Source: an uncultured Eubacteriaceae bacterium (GTDB lineage: Bacteria > Bacillota > Clostridia > Lachnospirales > CAG-274). From it: a stretch of 38,265 nt of DNA. How positions within the stretch are numbered: the first letter of the stretch is position 1; the number at the start of each line of letters is the position of its first letter. This document shows positions 8,401 to 16,784 of this stretch, piece after piece. The notes under the pieces were generated by a model that saw nothing but the letters and a program-made list of their open reading frames with translations, ran no database searches and was not told where the DNA came from. A program made the position numbers and the translations under genes. The DNA lies in the NCBI GenBank assembly GCA_947167715.1, contig CAMVJD010000028.1, positions 1 to 38,265 on the forward strand, in the 5' to 3' direction.

Positions 8401-11400
8401 CAAATAATTCGCCGAGATATGCACATACTGCCGTATATGCTTCGTCGGCCGATGCAGTCGGATGTGCTGCAAAGTAGCGCGACAAAAAGTTTGCCGCAAA
8501 AACCTCTTTAAGTGTCAGTTTTTTGGTATCGGGATCGTCCCTGCCGTTCGGCTTATAAAGCATATTTCTAAACGCAGTCAGCTGTTCATCGGTCGCGCCG
8601 TCATTATGCAGTTTATATATGGTATTATATATGTTATCTATCCTTGTCTGATTGCCCGTACAGTTATTTACATTTACCTCGCCGGTTCTGAAGTTAACAT
8701 TACCGGGAGCGGCGGAATGTATACCGCCAAGGTCTATAACAAGTTCTCCGTCAACATAAAGCCAGAAATCGTCATCACCCGTAAACTCAAAAATAATATC
8801 GTGATCCCACGCATCCTTGCCGCTCGGGGTCTGTACAAAGCCGCCCGTAAGTTCCATACCGAAGTAATGATCGGGATCGGTTATTTTATAAAGCTGTTCG
8901 TATTTTCTCGGGTCGCTTTCGGGCAGTAAACGCTGCTCGGCATCGTAAAGATTGTACGGATTTGCTTTTTCGTTTGTAATAAGAACATTGGGGTCAATGT
9001 CATTGTAGGGGAAAAAATGTCCGTGTTTGTATGTGACCTTGGAACCCTCTATACTTCCAAGTTCTCTGTAAACAACAAAGTCACCGCTTGTTCTGCCTTT
9101 AAGCGTAGCAAAGTTCTGACAGCTGTCATACTCAAAATAACCGCTGGCTCTGTGCGTACTTTCTATAAAAAGGTGGTTAACGGTCTCGGCATCTCCAAAA
9201 AGTTCCGAAAACGAACGCCCCGTTAATTTTGCAGTCGGATAACCCGATGTAAGATCGGTTTTAAGCAAGCCGTATCTTGGCTCGGCGGTGCCCGTCCACT
9301 CGGATTCACCCATAACTTCGTACTGTTTGCGTGTGGATGTAGTCTGTCCGAAAGTTACCATATCGCCGCCGAAGTCTATCATCCTCATCGAAATACCGTA
9401 AGCGTCATTATCAACGGTCTCTATTTCCGTAAGACTGTGAACAGCCAATTGTTCCATAGATGCAAAATAGAAGGTTGCGGTATCATTGTCGGCACGAGGA
9501 CAAGAAACAAGTTTGTCCGTACCGTCGGCTTTTAGGCTTGCATAAGTGTAGTAAGGAGTATCCCATGCCGTTATCTGTGTGTAATAACTGCCGTTTCGTC
9601 TGCCCGGAAGATTGATGCCTATGGTATTAGCCGACAACACCTGTCCGTTACCCGATACCGCAAGCTGCGGTGCAAGATATTTGCCCGAATACTCGTTTTG
9701 AAGTTCATAATAATAATTGGGCGTACCGTCGGCATAAGTATATTCCGTAAATTTCCACAAAAGCGTATTTATTTTGCTGCCCACCCACATTATGGAATTG
9801 CCTCGCTCATAGCAGGGTACAAGGCTTCCGTCGTGATCGACGGCATAAAAATCATATCTTGACTCGTTTTCGTTCCAGATACGGATATAAACTATTATAT
9901 CCGTTCCCGTTGTTACGGCGGGGTTTGATATGCTTGTTTTTTCCGCGGAATAAATTACAAAATCATCGTTCTGATAATCAGAAGTTTTTACAAAATTAAG
10001 CCAGGTGGGATTGTTTGCCCCCGCAAGGAATGTACGGTTACTGTATCTTAAATACTCGCCGTTGGCAAACAGCCTGAATTTACCGCTGTTTCCGCCCGTC
10101 CCGGGTATTAGCTGAATTTCGGATGCTTCGTTATAATCGACAAACGAAAGGCCCGCGCTTGTAAGCCTTAAAAACTTTGTTGTTCCGTTTATATCCGCAG
10201 ATAAACGGTATTTGTCTTTTTCTGTGCTATGGAATGTAAACATAGCAAGTTCTGCGCTGTTTGTCAAGTCCACATATAATTCGGTCTTATGGTCATAACC
10301 GTTTATCTTTACTACCAGTTCTTCCGCATTAAGTTTGGCAGGATCGGCTGTCGAAGCTGTTGCCGTCATTCCCTGTCCTATGGCAATACCGCCCGAACTG
10401 CCTGCATACAATATACCGTAAGTCTTGCCGTCAAGTCCGTAAGGGTCATCGGGCATTTCCAAAGAATCGGCATAAGTCAAAGTAATCCTGCTGTTTTGGT
10501 CATTGCTGTTATCGCCCGTATTATTATAAAATCTGGCGCCTCCGCCGCCGTTTGAATACTGGAAATACTTTTCGGCACCGCTGTCTTTCATATAGAACAA
10601 GCCTTCCGAACGGAGCCGTATTTCAAAAACTACGGCTTGTGCGGGGTCTGCCGTTAAGTCTATGGCATTGCCCGTACCGCTTGTATTTCTTAATATATAT
10701 TTCTTTTCGTTGGGATACCCCGACAAATATGTATACACACGGTAAGTGTTGGTTTCCGCCGAAACAGCCTCAAAATACCATACGGCACCGTCTTTGATAA
10801 CGTTATTGCCTGTTGTTTGAAAAACAGCACCGTTGTTTGCATTATAATTTATCGTATTTTTAAAATAATAATTTGCATTTTGGTCTCCTTTGCTTACGGA
10901 TATATAAAACGCCTTATTTTCGCCGTTTTCGGGCCTTATATCCGCAAGATCCGATGCGCCCGAAAGCGTGGGAACATATACATCGGGTCCCTGAACTATC
11001 TCGTATACACTGAATGCGACAGCTTCAAAACTGATTTTGTTGTCCTCTACCGTAAAGTCGGTTATCTGCTCCCTTTCGCCGCTGTCTTTAATATGCCAAA
11101 GCTGAAGATCGGCATTTTCGCTTATACTCGGGTCTGTCACAGTCACCGATACGGGGCGTTCTTCACCGGGCTGATACTCGCTGCCGTTATTTGTGATAGT
11201 AATATCGTAGGCAGCAATAGTGTTTTCGCCGCAGTCATCCGTAACATCGACCGCTTCCGCCTGTGCATTTTTGGGCATAAGTCCCTCCAATACAACAGAT
11301 GCGCCCTCCTTTGGCTCCAGCTCAAAATTAAGCCTGCGATACTCGTTTTCTTCCGTTGTTCCGCTGCCGCCGCTTTCGATCACGACAAGACCGCTGCCCG

Positions 11401-11686
11401 ATATTATATCTTCGTCCTCGGGCTTATCGTTATCGTCACTATAGTAAAAAGCCGTTGTAATTTCCGCCTCTATTTCGGTCTCGTCATTTATTTTTTCTTC
11501 CAAAAGCGTAATATTCTCTGCAGGGTCGTTTTTTTCGTCCAAAACTTCGTCAAAAACCGCAGGCGCACAAATAACATCATCGGAATATACCGTTACTGGC
11601 GAGATCAGCGATGATGTGATTATCGAAAGAATTGCCGCAGCACTTATGATACGTTTTTTTATGTTTGATCTCAAGTTAGGTTTCAT
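5477..11686 (-). CDS. giant pilus-tip-like adhesin with fibro-slime and SpaA-type domains
   Basis: A secreted surface protein of 2069 residues. An N-terminal signal peptide (about 1-35, AAAILSIITSSLISPVTVYS) is followed by a long acidic, beta-rich region. A fibro-slime/PA14-like domain lies near 950-1010 (core TGDDDFWLYVDGELVIDLGG). Several SpaA/Cna-B-like folds follow between about 1400 and 1900 (for example SGGKFKLTLYR near 1675 and LGSVVFALYK near 1805). A final domain (near 1920-2040, VHKTVSGNMGDKNKDF) also occurs in the backbone pilin (VVKGTMGDRTHAF). The end has a membrane helix and KLKKHSF. There is no LPXTG; the equivalent position reads VDTNV. It is divergent from the pilin operon and probably forms the adhesive tip of the pilus. 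Promoter and leader are described separately. Confidence 0.85.
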   Translation of the reverse strand: MKPNLRSNIKKRIISAAAILSIITSSLISPVTVYSDDVICAPAVFDEVLDEKNDPAENITLLEEKINDETEIEAEITTAFYYSDDNDKPEDEDIISGSGLVVIESGGSGTTEENEYRRLNFELEPKEGASVVLEGLMPKNAQAEAVDVTDDCGENTIAAYDITITNNGSEYQPGEERPVSVTVTDPSISENADLQLWHIKDSGEREQITDFTVEDNKISFEAVAFSVYEIVQGPDVYVPTLSGASDLADIRPENGENKAFYISVSKGDQNANYYFKNTINYNANNGAVFQTTGNNVIKDGAVWYFEAVSAETNTYRVYTYLSGYPNEKKYILRNTSGTGNAIDLTADPAQAVVFEIRLRSEGLFYMKDSGAEKYFQYSNGGGGARFYNNTGDNSNDQNSRITLTYADSLEMPDDPYGLDGKTYGILYAGSSGGIAIGQGMTATASTADPAKLNAEELVVKINGYDHKTELYVDLTNSAELAMFTFHSTEKDKYRLSADINGTTKFLRLTSAGLSFVDYNEASEIQLIPGTGGNSGKFRLFANGEYLRYSNRTFLAGANNPTWLNFVKTSDYQNDDFVIYSAEKTSISNPAVTTGTDIIVYIRIWNENESRYDFYAVDHDGSLVPCYERGNSIMWVGSKINTLLWKFTEYTYADGTPNYYYELQNEYSGKYLAPQLAVSGNGQVLSANTIGINLPGRRNGSYYTQITAWDTPYYTYASLKADGTDKLVSCPRADNDTATFYFASMEQLAVHSLTEIETVDNDAYGISMRMIDFGGDMVTFGQTTSTRKQYEVMGESEWTGTAEPRYGLLKTDLTSGYPTAKLTGRSFSELFGDAETVNHLFIESTHRASGYFEYDSCQNFATLKGRTSGDFVVYRELGSIEGSKVTYKHGHFFPYNDIDPNVLITNEKANPYNLYDAEQRLLPESDPRKYEQLYKITDPDHYFGMELTGGFVQTPSGKDAWDHDIIFEFTGDDDFWLYVDGELVIDLGGIHSAAPGNVNFRTGEVNVNNCTGNQTRIDNIYNTIYKLHNDGATDEQLTAFRNMLYKPNGRDDPDTKKLTLKEVFAANFLSRYFAAHPTASADEAYTAVCAYLGELFEAKADETYGCEDIFKDYSSHEMKIFYMERGAGASNLHMRFNLSDVKPGQVVLSKELSGSSDLDFNMVQYPYQIWYKPEGSVSTENDGYVMLGNVPQSGGNPGAIYVTDPQTGEPIEFASTYTIHDNSNGDITYENVYLLNPGKKMAITFPSELIGYYVVECGLNKDVYTKVYCNDTELSPIDTGNVYYKNYATERKSVKERPGVTIKNEVAATALRTLSIKKNLYSELVDINDVVYSGANDPVKESRAAACLLSREDDKTTFSYRLYLGNNDSSISELPYANMHKYRVKDENGNYCKWEAGTGFVSLNKKVFTQLSDEEKISATFETSVNGAISMIPAGYTVEVPGLIVGTKFKVEERESEIPKGYRWLQYERTDGTYLVSEGDAPNSGTIRANSSPQMTIKNKRGWGLTAEKYWSDDGYIGWHYPIYIAVYIKNGSTEELLAGTVREINKDSLSTYYYFDYLENGHNFDDYVVREVKLTNPRYDGGNLIYDGAPVKVNDDELVNVDVRQVNISDTNVYNYKYAVTYEQGTATGAQGAKPLANVRTDTVTNTRSGGIYIDLGLYNAVNAQTKRVENPLSGGKFKLTLYRTTDPEKTVYTEQASYSFTTGSDGVVTSLYNFMRKTDAMDAYYILEEIQSPTGYVGLSHPVKFDIETVNGEDIVTLYDDENGDWRALHPDLDNDHLHLAHINIFNKPFSFQAVKFQEGNSSNKLGSVVFALYKQVKSSSGSYIKDYRPMEGYENLVTNDQGIIDKIDESLEKGTYYLTEIEPLQGFRNLLGDILFSVTELGGIDLISAPTGVTLTENMDGTGTKTLDLSIPNKKIIDDLDLTVHKTVSGNMGDKNKDFTFTITVEGTADTQTFAWTKNGVEQTPLVSGGSFTLKHNDTAVISVPHNKNVTITEINEGYSTKFKKDSEAEISGNEISFNVIDDTTVEVTNTLTVMVDTNVVYHTAAYVIMFACAVLIIAVKLKKHSF

Positions 11687-11749
11687 TGTAATTCCACCTC
11701 CTTGGTAAATACCCGTATTTTTCCGTTCCGCTTTGTAATTTAACCAAAC

Positions 11750-11967
11750 AAGGAAGTCCCCCGCCTCTTTAGGCGGTGGGTGCTTACTTGAGCTTCAGTA
11801 GGAGTCCAAGCTCCTACTGAAGTTGGAATTGCTTTCAATTCCTTTGGTTATGAGTTATGGCGTAACACGCCAAAGGCGTGTATAGCCTACAGAGGATGAG
11901 CCTGTACGCGCTTGTCGCGCGTTTCGGCTTGTGTAGCAGAAATTTATTTCTGCGGAATACGAATATC
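11750..11967. repeat. array of six hairpins in the adhesin leader
   Basis: Consecutive hairpins are: the IS605-like stem (11750-11789), AGCTTCAGTAGGAG/CTCCTACTGAAGTT, GGAATTG/CAATTCC, an arm with GGCGT/ACGCC, ACGCGC/GCGCGT, and GCAGAAAT/ATTTCTGC. The part 11900-11928 is repeated exactly at 14900-14928. The part 11921-11967 is repeated exactly, inverted, at 38219-38265. The array lies between the predicted adhesin promoter and its start codon, so it should be transcribed in the leader. Confidence 0.7.
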
Positions 11968-12050
11968 CTTTGACCGGGTATATAAGTCGATATAAACAAT
12001 CAAACAAATGATATTTATATGGTTTCCGATACTATTTTCATTGTATTTTT

Positions 12051-12079
12051 ATTATATCAAAAACAGCTATGGTTTTCAA
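12051..12079 (-). promoter_or_regulatory. predicted adhesin promoter
   Basis: On the minus strand TTGAAA (12079-12074), a 17-bp spacer and TATAAT (12056-12051) give a near-consensus sigma-A promoter. The implied leader is about 350 nt, ending at GGAGGTG just before the ATG at 11686. Confidence 0.6.
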
Positions 12080-12169
12080 GGTTTCTTTGCCTAAAAACAA
12101 CAAATTTTATCTTTTTTGTTAAAATTTACAAAACTCGTTGTGCAATACATATAAATGTCCGAATGGATA

Positions 12170-12198
12170 TTGACATTTATTATCAATTATGTTAAAAT
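12170..12198 (+). promoter_or_regulatory. predicted promoter of the pilin operon
   Basis: TTGACA (12170-12175), a 17-bp spacer and TAAAAT (12193-12198) form a strong sigma-A match. Transcription would start near 12205 and run through the MITE at 12234-12379 before the minor pilin start at 12427. Confidence 0.65.
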
Positions 12199-12233
12199 AA
12201 ATTAAACTTATAACAATGAGCGGATCATCTTTA

Positions 12234-12379
12234 TTATAGTAAACGACATTTAAAAATGTCCTTTACTATAACCCTGCGGGGCATGCACACGACTGCGTAC
12301 AAGGAATAAAGCCGCTTTGCGGCTCGCAGTCGGCGCAAGTAAACGCCCAAAGTCCAAAGACTTTTGTCGTTTACTATAA
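12234..12379. repeat. 146-bp TTATAGT-type MITE in the pilin operon leader
   Basis: Perfect 14-bp terminal inverted repeats: TTATAGTAAACGAC (12234-12247) and GTCGTTTACTATAA (12366-12379). The interior has several tight hairpins, such as AGCCGC/GCGGCT and AAAGTC/GACTTT. The ends resemble those of the elements at 276-379 and 24874-24978, but the interior differs. Confidence 0.7.
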
Positions 12380-12426
12380 AATACCTGCGGCAAGGATACA
12401 AAAACAGTGTTCTAAGGGGTGATATT

Positions 12427-13314
12427 ATGTGCAGATCGGGACAATTTTTTACCACATATCTTATCACTTTACTCCTTTGCATATATACGGTTTACGGTTT
12501 CAGCTATGAGCCTGTCGTTACGGAAGTCCCCGTGGGTTTTGTAAACGATACGGGGTCAAAGCATCTGTGTTTGGTCTGTATCGAATGTTCGGACGACTCT
12601 CCTGCCCCCGATGTTTCGCAGCTGACACTTGAAAAGAACGAAAGCAAAAGTTTTTTCATAGAAATAAATGCCCCCGGGGTATATAAATACAAGCTTTACC
12701 GCATAAATGATACCGTTGAGGGCGGAAAAATCAAATATGACGATACGGTTTATTATATCGACATAACGGCCGCATCGGACGAAAAAACGGAAAAACTGCT
12801 GACACAAACTACCGTGACCGTCAACAAAGGCGGAAAAGCCGAGTCTGTGGTTTACCGCGACAGAAACTATGCGGATAACGACGATACCAATACAAATACA
12901 GACAGGATCAGCAGCGAGGATTCTTCACACAGATATTCGGGCAAAAGCTCATTGCTTGCCACAAAAATAGTGACCGAAATTACACAGACCGAAACAAAAG
13001 ACACAAACATACGCGAAGAACGTACCGAAAAGATCACCAATGACAATATCGAGGATTTTTCGGTATCGCCTTTTGAAGACACTGCCGAAATAACGTCGGA
13101 TATCACCCCCGATACCGACGACCCCGATCCCGATGTCGGCCCGCCCAAAATCAACAAAACAGACAATAACAACGTTGAAGAACACGGCACGGACGTAAAA
13201 ACGGGCGATACTACTCATCAAGGTTTTTGGGTTGCCGTAATGCTTACATCATTTACGGTCTATGCATTGACCTTTATATTGGAGAAAAAAACAAAGGAGA
13301 ACAATCAAGGATAA
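12427..13314 (+). CDS. minor pilin, Spy0128/FctA-like isopeptide domain
   Basis: A 295-residue cell-wall protein. The start is ATG 12427, chosen because AAGGGGTG lies 7-8 nt upstream; the longer frame from 12364 begins inside the MITE. An N-terminal hydrophobic signal (about 8-25) is followed by an FctA-like pilin domain (about 30-150, with APGVYKYKLYRI and DDTVYYIDI). A long Asp/Thr/Glu-rich stalk follows (about 150-250). The C-terminus has a sorting-like signal, VKTGD (257-261), then a membrane helix and a charged tail. It is the first gene of the operon, 13 bp before the backbone pilin, and is probably an anchor or accessory pilin. The sorting motif lacks the usual Leu-Pro but keeps the Thr-Gly cleavage site. 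Confidence 0.75.
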   Translation: MCRSGQFFTTYLITLLLCIYTVYGFSYEPVVTEVPVGFVNDTGSKHLCLVCIECSDDSPAPDVSQLTLEKNESKSFFIEINAPGVYKYKLYRINDTVEGGKIKYDDTVYYIDITAASDEKTEKLLTQTTVTVNKGGKAESVVYRDRNYADNDDTNTNTDRISSEDSSHRYSGKSSLLATKIVTEITQTETKDTNIREERTEKITNDNIEDFSVSPFEDTAEITSDITPDTDDPDPDVGPPKINKTDNNNVEEHGTDVKTGDTTHQGFWVAVMLTSFTVYALTFILEKKTKENNQG

Positions 13315-13327
13315 AGGAGGTATTATT

Positions 13328-14659
13328 ATGAAAGCATCAAGTTTAAAGTTTGCAAAAAGATTTATCGCTTTTACTGTTGCGGCAATAATGGTCTTGGCAA
13401 TGTCGGTCACCGCATTTGCCGACCCGCCCGACAATGTATTGGACAGCACAGGTGCGGGCGGTGCGGGTAATGTACTTTACATACCAAAAGGTATAACATT
13501 GCTTTATGATGCGGGTGTTAAAATTAACTTTTATCTCCCCGATCTTAGCTGTAGTTTTACCATCGTTCCCGCCACACCTCCTGCCGGAACTATGTGCGGT
13601 GCTATTGCCGTAGTTAAGGGACCTGACGGGAGCGCATCCATTTCAGGCCCAACATTTTCATCATCGGAGATGGTCAACGGTTCGTCGGGTATTGAAACAA
13701 AAAAATATATAACCGTTACAATAGATCCGACCAAATTTGATAAACCCGGTATCTATCGTTATGTCATAACAGATGCAACTTCAACTGCCGCTCTGTATGC
13801 GGCAGGCATTGTAAGAACCGGCCATTCGGGCGCGGATTACCTTCCAACAAGATACCTTGATGTATATGTTGCCGCAAAATCCGACGCTACAGGCTATGAG
13901 GTAACAGGCTATGTTCTTCACAGCACAAACGATGTCACATATACTGCAGAGGGAAAAAGCATAGGTTTCGTTTATGACGACCACCACGGCAACGATACTT
14001 ACAGAAACCTTGCCACTATGCTTAAAAAGGTAGTTAAAGGAACTATGGGTGACAGAACCCACGCATTCCCATTTACCGTAACTGTAAACAATTTAAACAA
14101 ACCTTTCCATTACTCTGTATATACCATTCCCGACGGACAAGACAGAGGCGACAGACGCCCCGATAATGACACAAGTATAACATGGAATTATGTGGACGAT
14201 ATCCATACGTTTCCGGCAACTATCTCCTTAAAGCATAACGAAGCACTTGTTATAAGAGGACTTTGTCCGCAGGCAACGGTCAATTATACCGAAACTAACA
14301 ACACTTCGGAAACATATAAGGTAAGAGCGGATTACTTAAAAGACAACACCGATTTGAATGAACAGGATAGTGTATTCCAGACAGAAAGAGATGTTGCCGC
14401 AGGAGGTACGCTGGCATTATCGGAAACACCTCTAAACATATCCAATTACGCAACGGTAAACAGCGATTCGGATGTAACCACTGTTCCGACAAGGTCTGAT
14501 TACAGATATGTTCAGTATACAAACAAGATAAATGCCGTATCACCCACGGGCATTATTTTAAGATTTGCACCTTTCGTTGTTCTTGCAGGCTTTGCAGGGT
14601 TGCTGCTTGTACTTGCAGGCAAAACAAAGAAAAAAGAAACCAAGGTAAGAAAGATCTGA
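13328..14659 (+). CDS. major backbone pilin, FctA-like
   Basis: A 443-residue protein. The signal peptide (1-31) ends VTAFA. The domain at about 40-235 has features of streptococcal isopeptide-linked pilins (KPGIYRYVITDA and TRYLDVYVAAK). A second domain near 240-375 (VVKGTMGDRTHAFPF) matches the last domain of the giant adhesin. The sorting signal is VSPTG (404-408), followed by a membrane helix and a Lys/Arg-rich tail. The start is preceded by AAAGGAGG. It is followed by a strong terminator, so its message can be more abundant than that of sipA and the sortase. This is the likely shaft polymer, cross-linked by the sortase at 15512. Confidence 0.85.
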   Translation: MKASSLKFAKRFIAFTVAAIMVLAMSVTAFADPPDNVLDSTGAGGAGNVLYIPKGITLLYDAGVKINFYLPDLSCSFTIVPATPPAGTMCGAIAVVKGPDGSASISGPTFSSSEMVNGSSGIETKKYITVTIDPTKFDKPGIYRYVITDATSTAALYAAGIVRTGHSGADYLPTRYLDVYVAAKSDATGYEVTGYVLHSTNDVTYTAEGKSIGFVYDDHHGNDTYRNLATMLKKVVKGTMGDRTHAFPFTVTVNNLNKPFHYSVYTIPDGQDRGDRRPDNDTSITWNYVDDIHTFPATISLKHNEALVIRGLCPQATVNYTETNNTSETYKVRADYLKDNTDLNEQDSVFQTERDVAAGGTLALSETPLNISNYATVNSDSDVTTVPTRSDYRYVQYTNKINAVSPTGIILRFAPFVVLAGFAGLLLVLAGKTKKKETKVRKI

Positions 14660-14706
14660 CAAAAAAATTTAAGGCTTGTATGGCTTTAAAACACAGACAA
14701 AATTTC

Positions 14707-14734
14707 TAACGGGCGGGCATATACCTGCCCGTTA
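14707..14734 (+). terminator. terminator after backbone pilin
   Basis: TAACGGGC pairs with GCCCGTTA and is followed by a T-rich stretch. Partial read-through would lower expression of the downstream sipA and sortase genes relative to the pilin. Confidence 0.65.
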
Positions 14735-14747
14735 TGTTTATACCTAT

Positions 14748-14981
14748 GGAAACACTGATTAATTCAAAAAGGAAAAATAAAATTTAGCTTTAGCGGCAAA
14801 AATTATAGCGAACCAGCCGTATAAACCGCTTGAAAAGCGGTTTTAGGCGAATGTGAAAGGGCGAAACGGCGGCTACGCCGTGCAGCCTCAACCATAAAAG
14901 CCTGTACGCGCTTGTCGCGCGTTTCGGCACTGACCATAATTTTTGTAAATTTTATTTTTTCGACCTTAAATCAGTGTTTCC
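14748..14981. repeat. 234-bp MITE with GGAAACACTGATT ends
   Basis: Perfect 13-bp inverted ends, GGAAACACTGATT (14748-14760) and AATCAGTGTTTCC (14969-14981). No coding capacity. The interior holds several short hairpins (AACCGCTT/AAGCGGTT, CGGCG/CGCCG) and the exact 29-bp repeat 14900-14928 shared with the hairpin array at 11900-11928. It fills the gap between the pilin terminator and the sipA ribosome site. Confidence 0.7.
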
Positions 14982-15005
14982 CTTAAATAATACGGAGAAT
15001 TTTTT

Positions 15006-15515
15006 ATGAAAAACAAAGAATCGGGGCCTATGGATCAGCCGCAAAAGTTTCTTATACACGCGCTTATATTTATTACGGTATTCTGGCTGATGTACGGTCT
15101 GGTATTCGGGTTTATGCACGCACCGAATAACGATATGTACCCGCGCATAGACTCGGACGATCTTATCCTTTATTACAGGCTTGATACCGATATGAAAGCG
15201 CAGGATATTGCCGTACTGAAAAAAAACAACACCGTATATATCGGGCGTGTTGTTGCCGTGGGCGGCGATACGGTGGATATCACCGATAACGGCCAGCTTG
15301 TTATAAACGGCCACCCCGCATACGAGACCAATATTTTTTACGAGACACAGCGTTACGAAGGCTTTGTAGACTATCCCGTCACGCTTGAACCCGACACATA
15401 TTTTATACTTGTCGATCAAAGAAAAAGCGGCGAGGACAGCCGTTACTACGGTCCCGTGAAAAAAAGCGAGATCTTAGGCACCGTTATAACTATAATGAGG
15501 CGAACAAATTTATGA
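15006..15515 (+). CDS. SipA-like signal peptidase homologue, catalytically dead
   Basis: A 169-residue S26 signal-peptidase fold with one N-terminal membrane helix (about 15-36). In active enzymes the Ser-Met-x-Pro box carries the nucleophile; here it reads NNDMYP with Asp43 at that position. The general-base Lys, normally in a K-R-V-V context, is Gly80 (IGRVVAVGGD). Both substitutions are the same kind described for SipA of Streptococcus pyogenes FCT pilus islands, where SipA is needed for pilus assembly without being a peptidase. Its position between backbone pilin and a class B sortase supports the same role. It overlaps the sortase start by 4 bp (ATGA), so the two are translationally coupled. 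Confidence 0.85.
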   Translation: MKNKESGPMDQPQKFLIHALIFITVFWLMYGLVFGFMHAPNNDMYPRIDSDDLILYYRLDTDMKAQDIAVLKKNNTVYIGRVVAVGGDTVDITDNGQLVINGHPAYETNIFYETQRYEGFVDYPVTLEPDTYFILVDQRKSGEDSRYYGPVKKSEILGTVITIMRRTNL

Positions 15516-16672
15516 AAACAATACGCAATATTTTTGCAATATGCGACAAACTGCTCGGGCTGTTCACTACATTTATTGCTGCTGTCATTCTTTTGTTCAG
15601 CGGTTATGTACTGTATGACAATTTTTATAAAAGCACGGCGGCATTTTCTTCTTTTGACCTGCAGCAATATAAACCAACTCTGAAAGAAACAAAGCTTGGT
15701 TTTTCGGATATTCTGGCGCTTAACCCCGACACAGTTGCGTGGCTTACCATTGACGGCACCAATATAGATTATCCCATACTGCAGGGCCGCGACGACCTTG
15801 AATATATCAATAAAGATATTTACGGTAAAAGTTCCCTTACGGGTTCTTTGTATCTGCGCACGGAAAACAATGCCGATTTTTCGGATAATTACAATCTGAT
15901 TTACGGGCATCATATGGAAAACGGTGCAATGTTTGGCGACATAGGCAAATATATCGACCAAAGTTTTTTTGATGCGCACAGAAGCGGGATTCTTATGAGT
16001 CCCGCGCAGAATTATGATATTAAAATTTTTGCCGCAATGAAAACCGATGCTTATAACGACCTTCTTTATTTTGAAGAAATAAATTCGTCCCAAAAATATA
16101 ATACTGTAATTGAATATATAGAAAAAAACAGCGTAATATTTAAAAACGACACACCGCGTGACAAGATCATTGCCTTTTCGACCTGTATGGACTCTCAGAC
16201 AAACGGACGAACAATGGTTTTTGCATCACTTACACCCCTGACGGGAGTAATTGCAAAGGCCGAGGACCCCACACCCATAAAAAGAACGGCAACAGGACAT
16301 TATACAAATAGCAAGGGTTGGGCTTTCCTAAACCTTTTATGCGTTATCTGCACACTTTTGACCCTTCTTCCGTTTATATTTACAGGAAACAAATACTATC
16401 AGTTTGTATATGCAGCGAAAATGTCAAAAGAAGAAAAAAACGAAATTATCGCAAAAGATCTGAGGTTTTTTAAATACAAAATAATAGCAGGCACATTGAC
16501 AGAAATATTATGCCTGATATTTTCCGTACTGTTATTTGTAAAAACACAATATCTGAAAGGGCAAATATCGGTAATAGATAAATATACGGTAATTATGATC
16601 GCAATATTTGCTTTAACACTTCTGGCAGACATTATATTTTTCAGATACAGAGGCAAAAGACCCGAAACCTAA
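15512..16672 (+). CDS. class B sortase (pilus polymerase), with C-terminal membrane extension
   Basis: A 386-residue transpeptidase. After an N-terminal membrane helix (about 15-35) comes the sortase B domain. The catalytic His is at 133 (NLIYGHHMENGAMF), Cys at 225 (IIAFSTCMDS) and Arg at 233 (NGRTMVFASL), the family triad. Beyond about residue 260 there are three further hydrophobic segments ending RYRGKRPET, which ordinary class B sortases lack. It most likely links pilin subunits through their TG-type sorting signals, like the class B SrtC2 of FCT-3 pili. No separate housekeeping sortase is in the window. A terminator follows. Confidence 0.85.
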   Translation: MKTIRNIFAICDKLLGLFTTFIAAVILLFSGYVLYDNFYKSTAAFSSFDLQQYKPTLKETKLGFSDILALNPDTVAWLTIDGTNIDYPILQGRDDLEYINKDIYGKSSLTGSLYLRTENNADFSDNYNLIYGHHMENGAMFGDIGKYIDQSFFDAHRSGILMSPAQNYDIKIFAAMKTDAYNDLLYFEEINSSQKYNTVIEYIEKNSVIFKNDTPRDKIIAFSTCMDSQTNGRTMVFASLTPLTGVIAKAEDPTPIKRTATGHYTNSKGWAFLNLLCVICTLLTLLPFIFTGNKYYQFVYAAKMSKEEKNEIIAKDLRFFKYKIIAGTLTEILCLIFSVLLFVKTQYLKGQISVIDKYTVIMIAIFALTLLADIIFFRYRGKRPET

Positions 16673-16681
16673 AAACTTTAA

Positions 16682-16735
16682 AAGCACACCCGTAAGGCGG
16701 TCTAAAAAGCGCCCCTACAGGTGTGCTTATGTATT
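16682..16735 (+). terminator. terminator after sortase
   Basis: AAGCACACC (16682-16690) pairs with GGTGTGCTT (16720-16728), followed by ATGTATTTTTT. It closes the pilus operon. Confidence 0.65.
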
Positions 16736-16784
16736 TTTTGTCGATATTTGGCTGCTTTTATCGGTGTATCTATTTGTTATATTT

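Noticed and set aside
10817..11614. Long plus-strand open frame (265 codons) and many others inside 5477-11686
   Set aside because: They are antisense to the adhesin gene, have no ribosome sites, and their translations are low-complexity mirror products of a codon-biased gene.
11750..11967. Possible CRISPR array
   Set aside because: The units are hairpins of different sequence and unequal spacing, not identical repeats with spacers. The protein repeats at 25860-30938 were also excluded because they are coding.
15446..16093. Minus-strand frame of 215 codons over the sortase
   Set aside because: Antisense to a sortase with a full catalytic triad; no start signals or family features.
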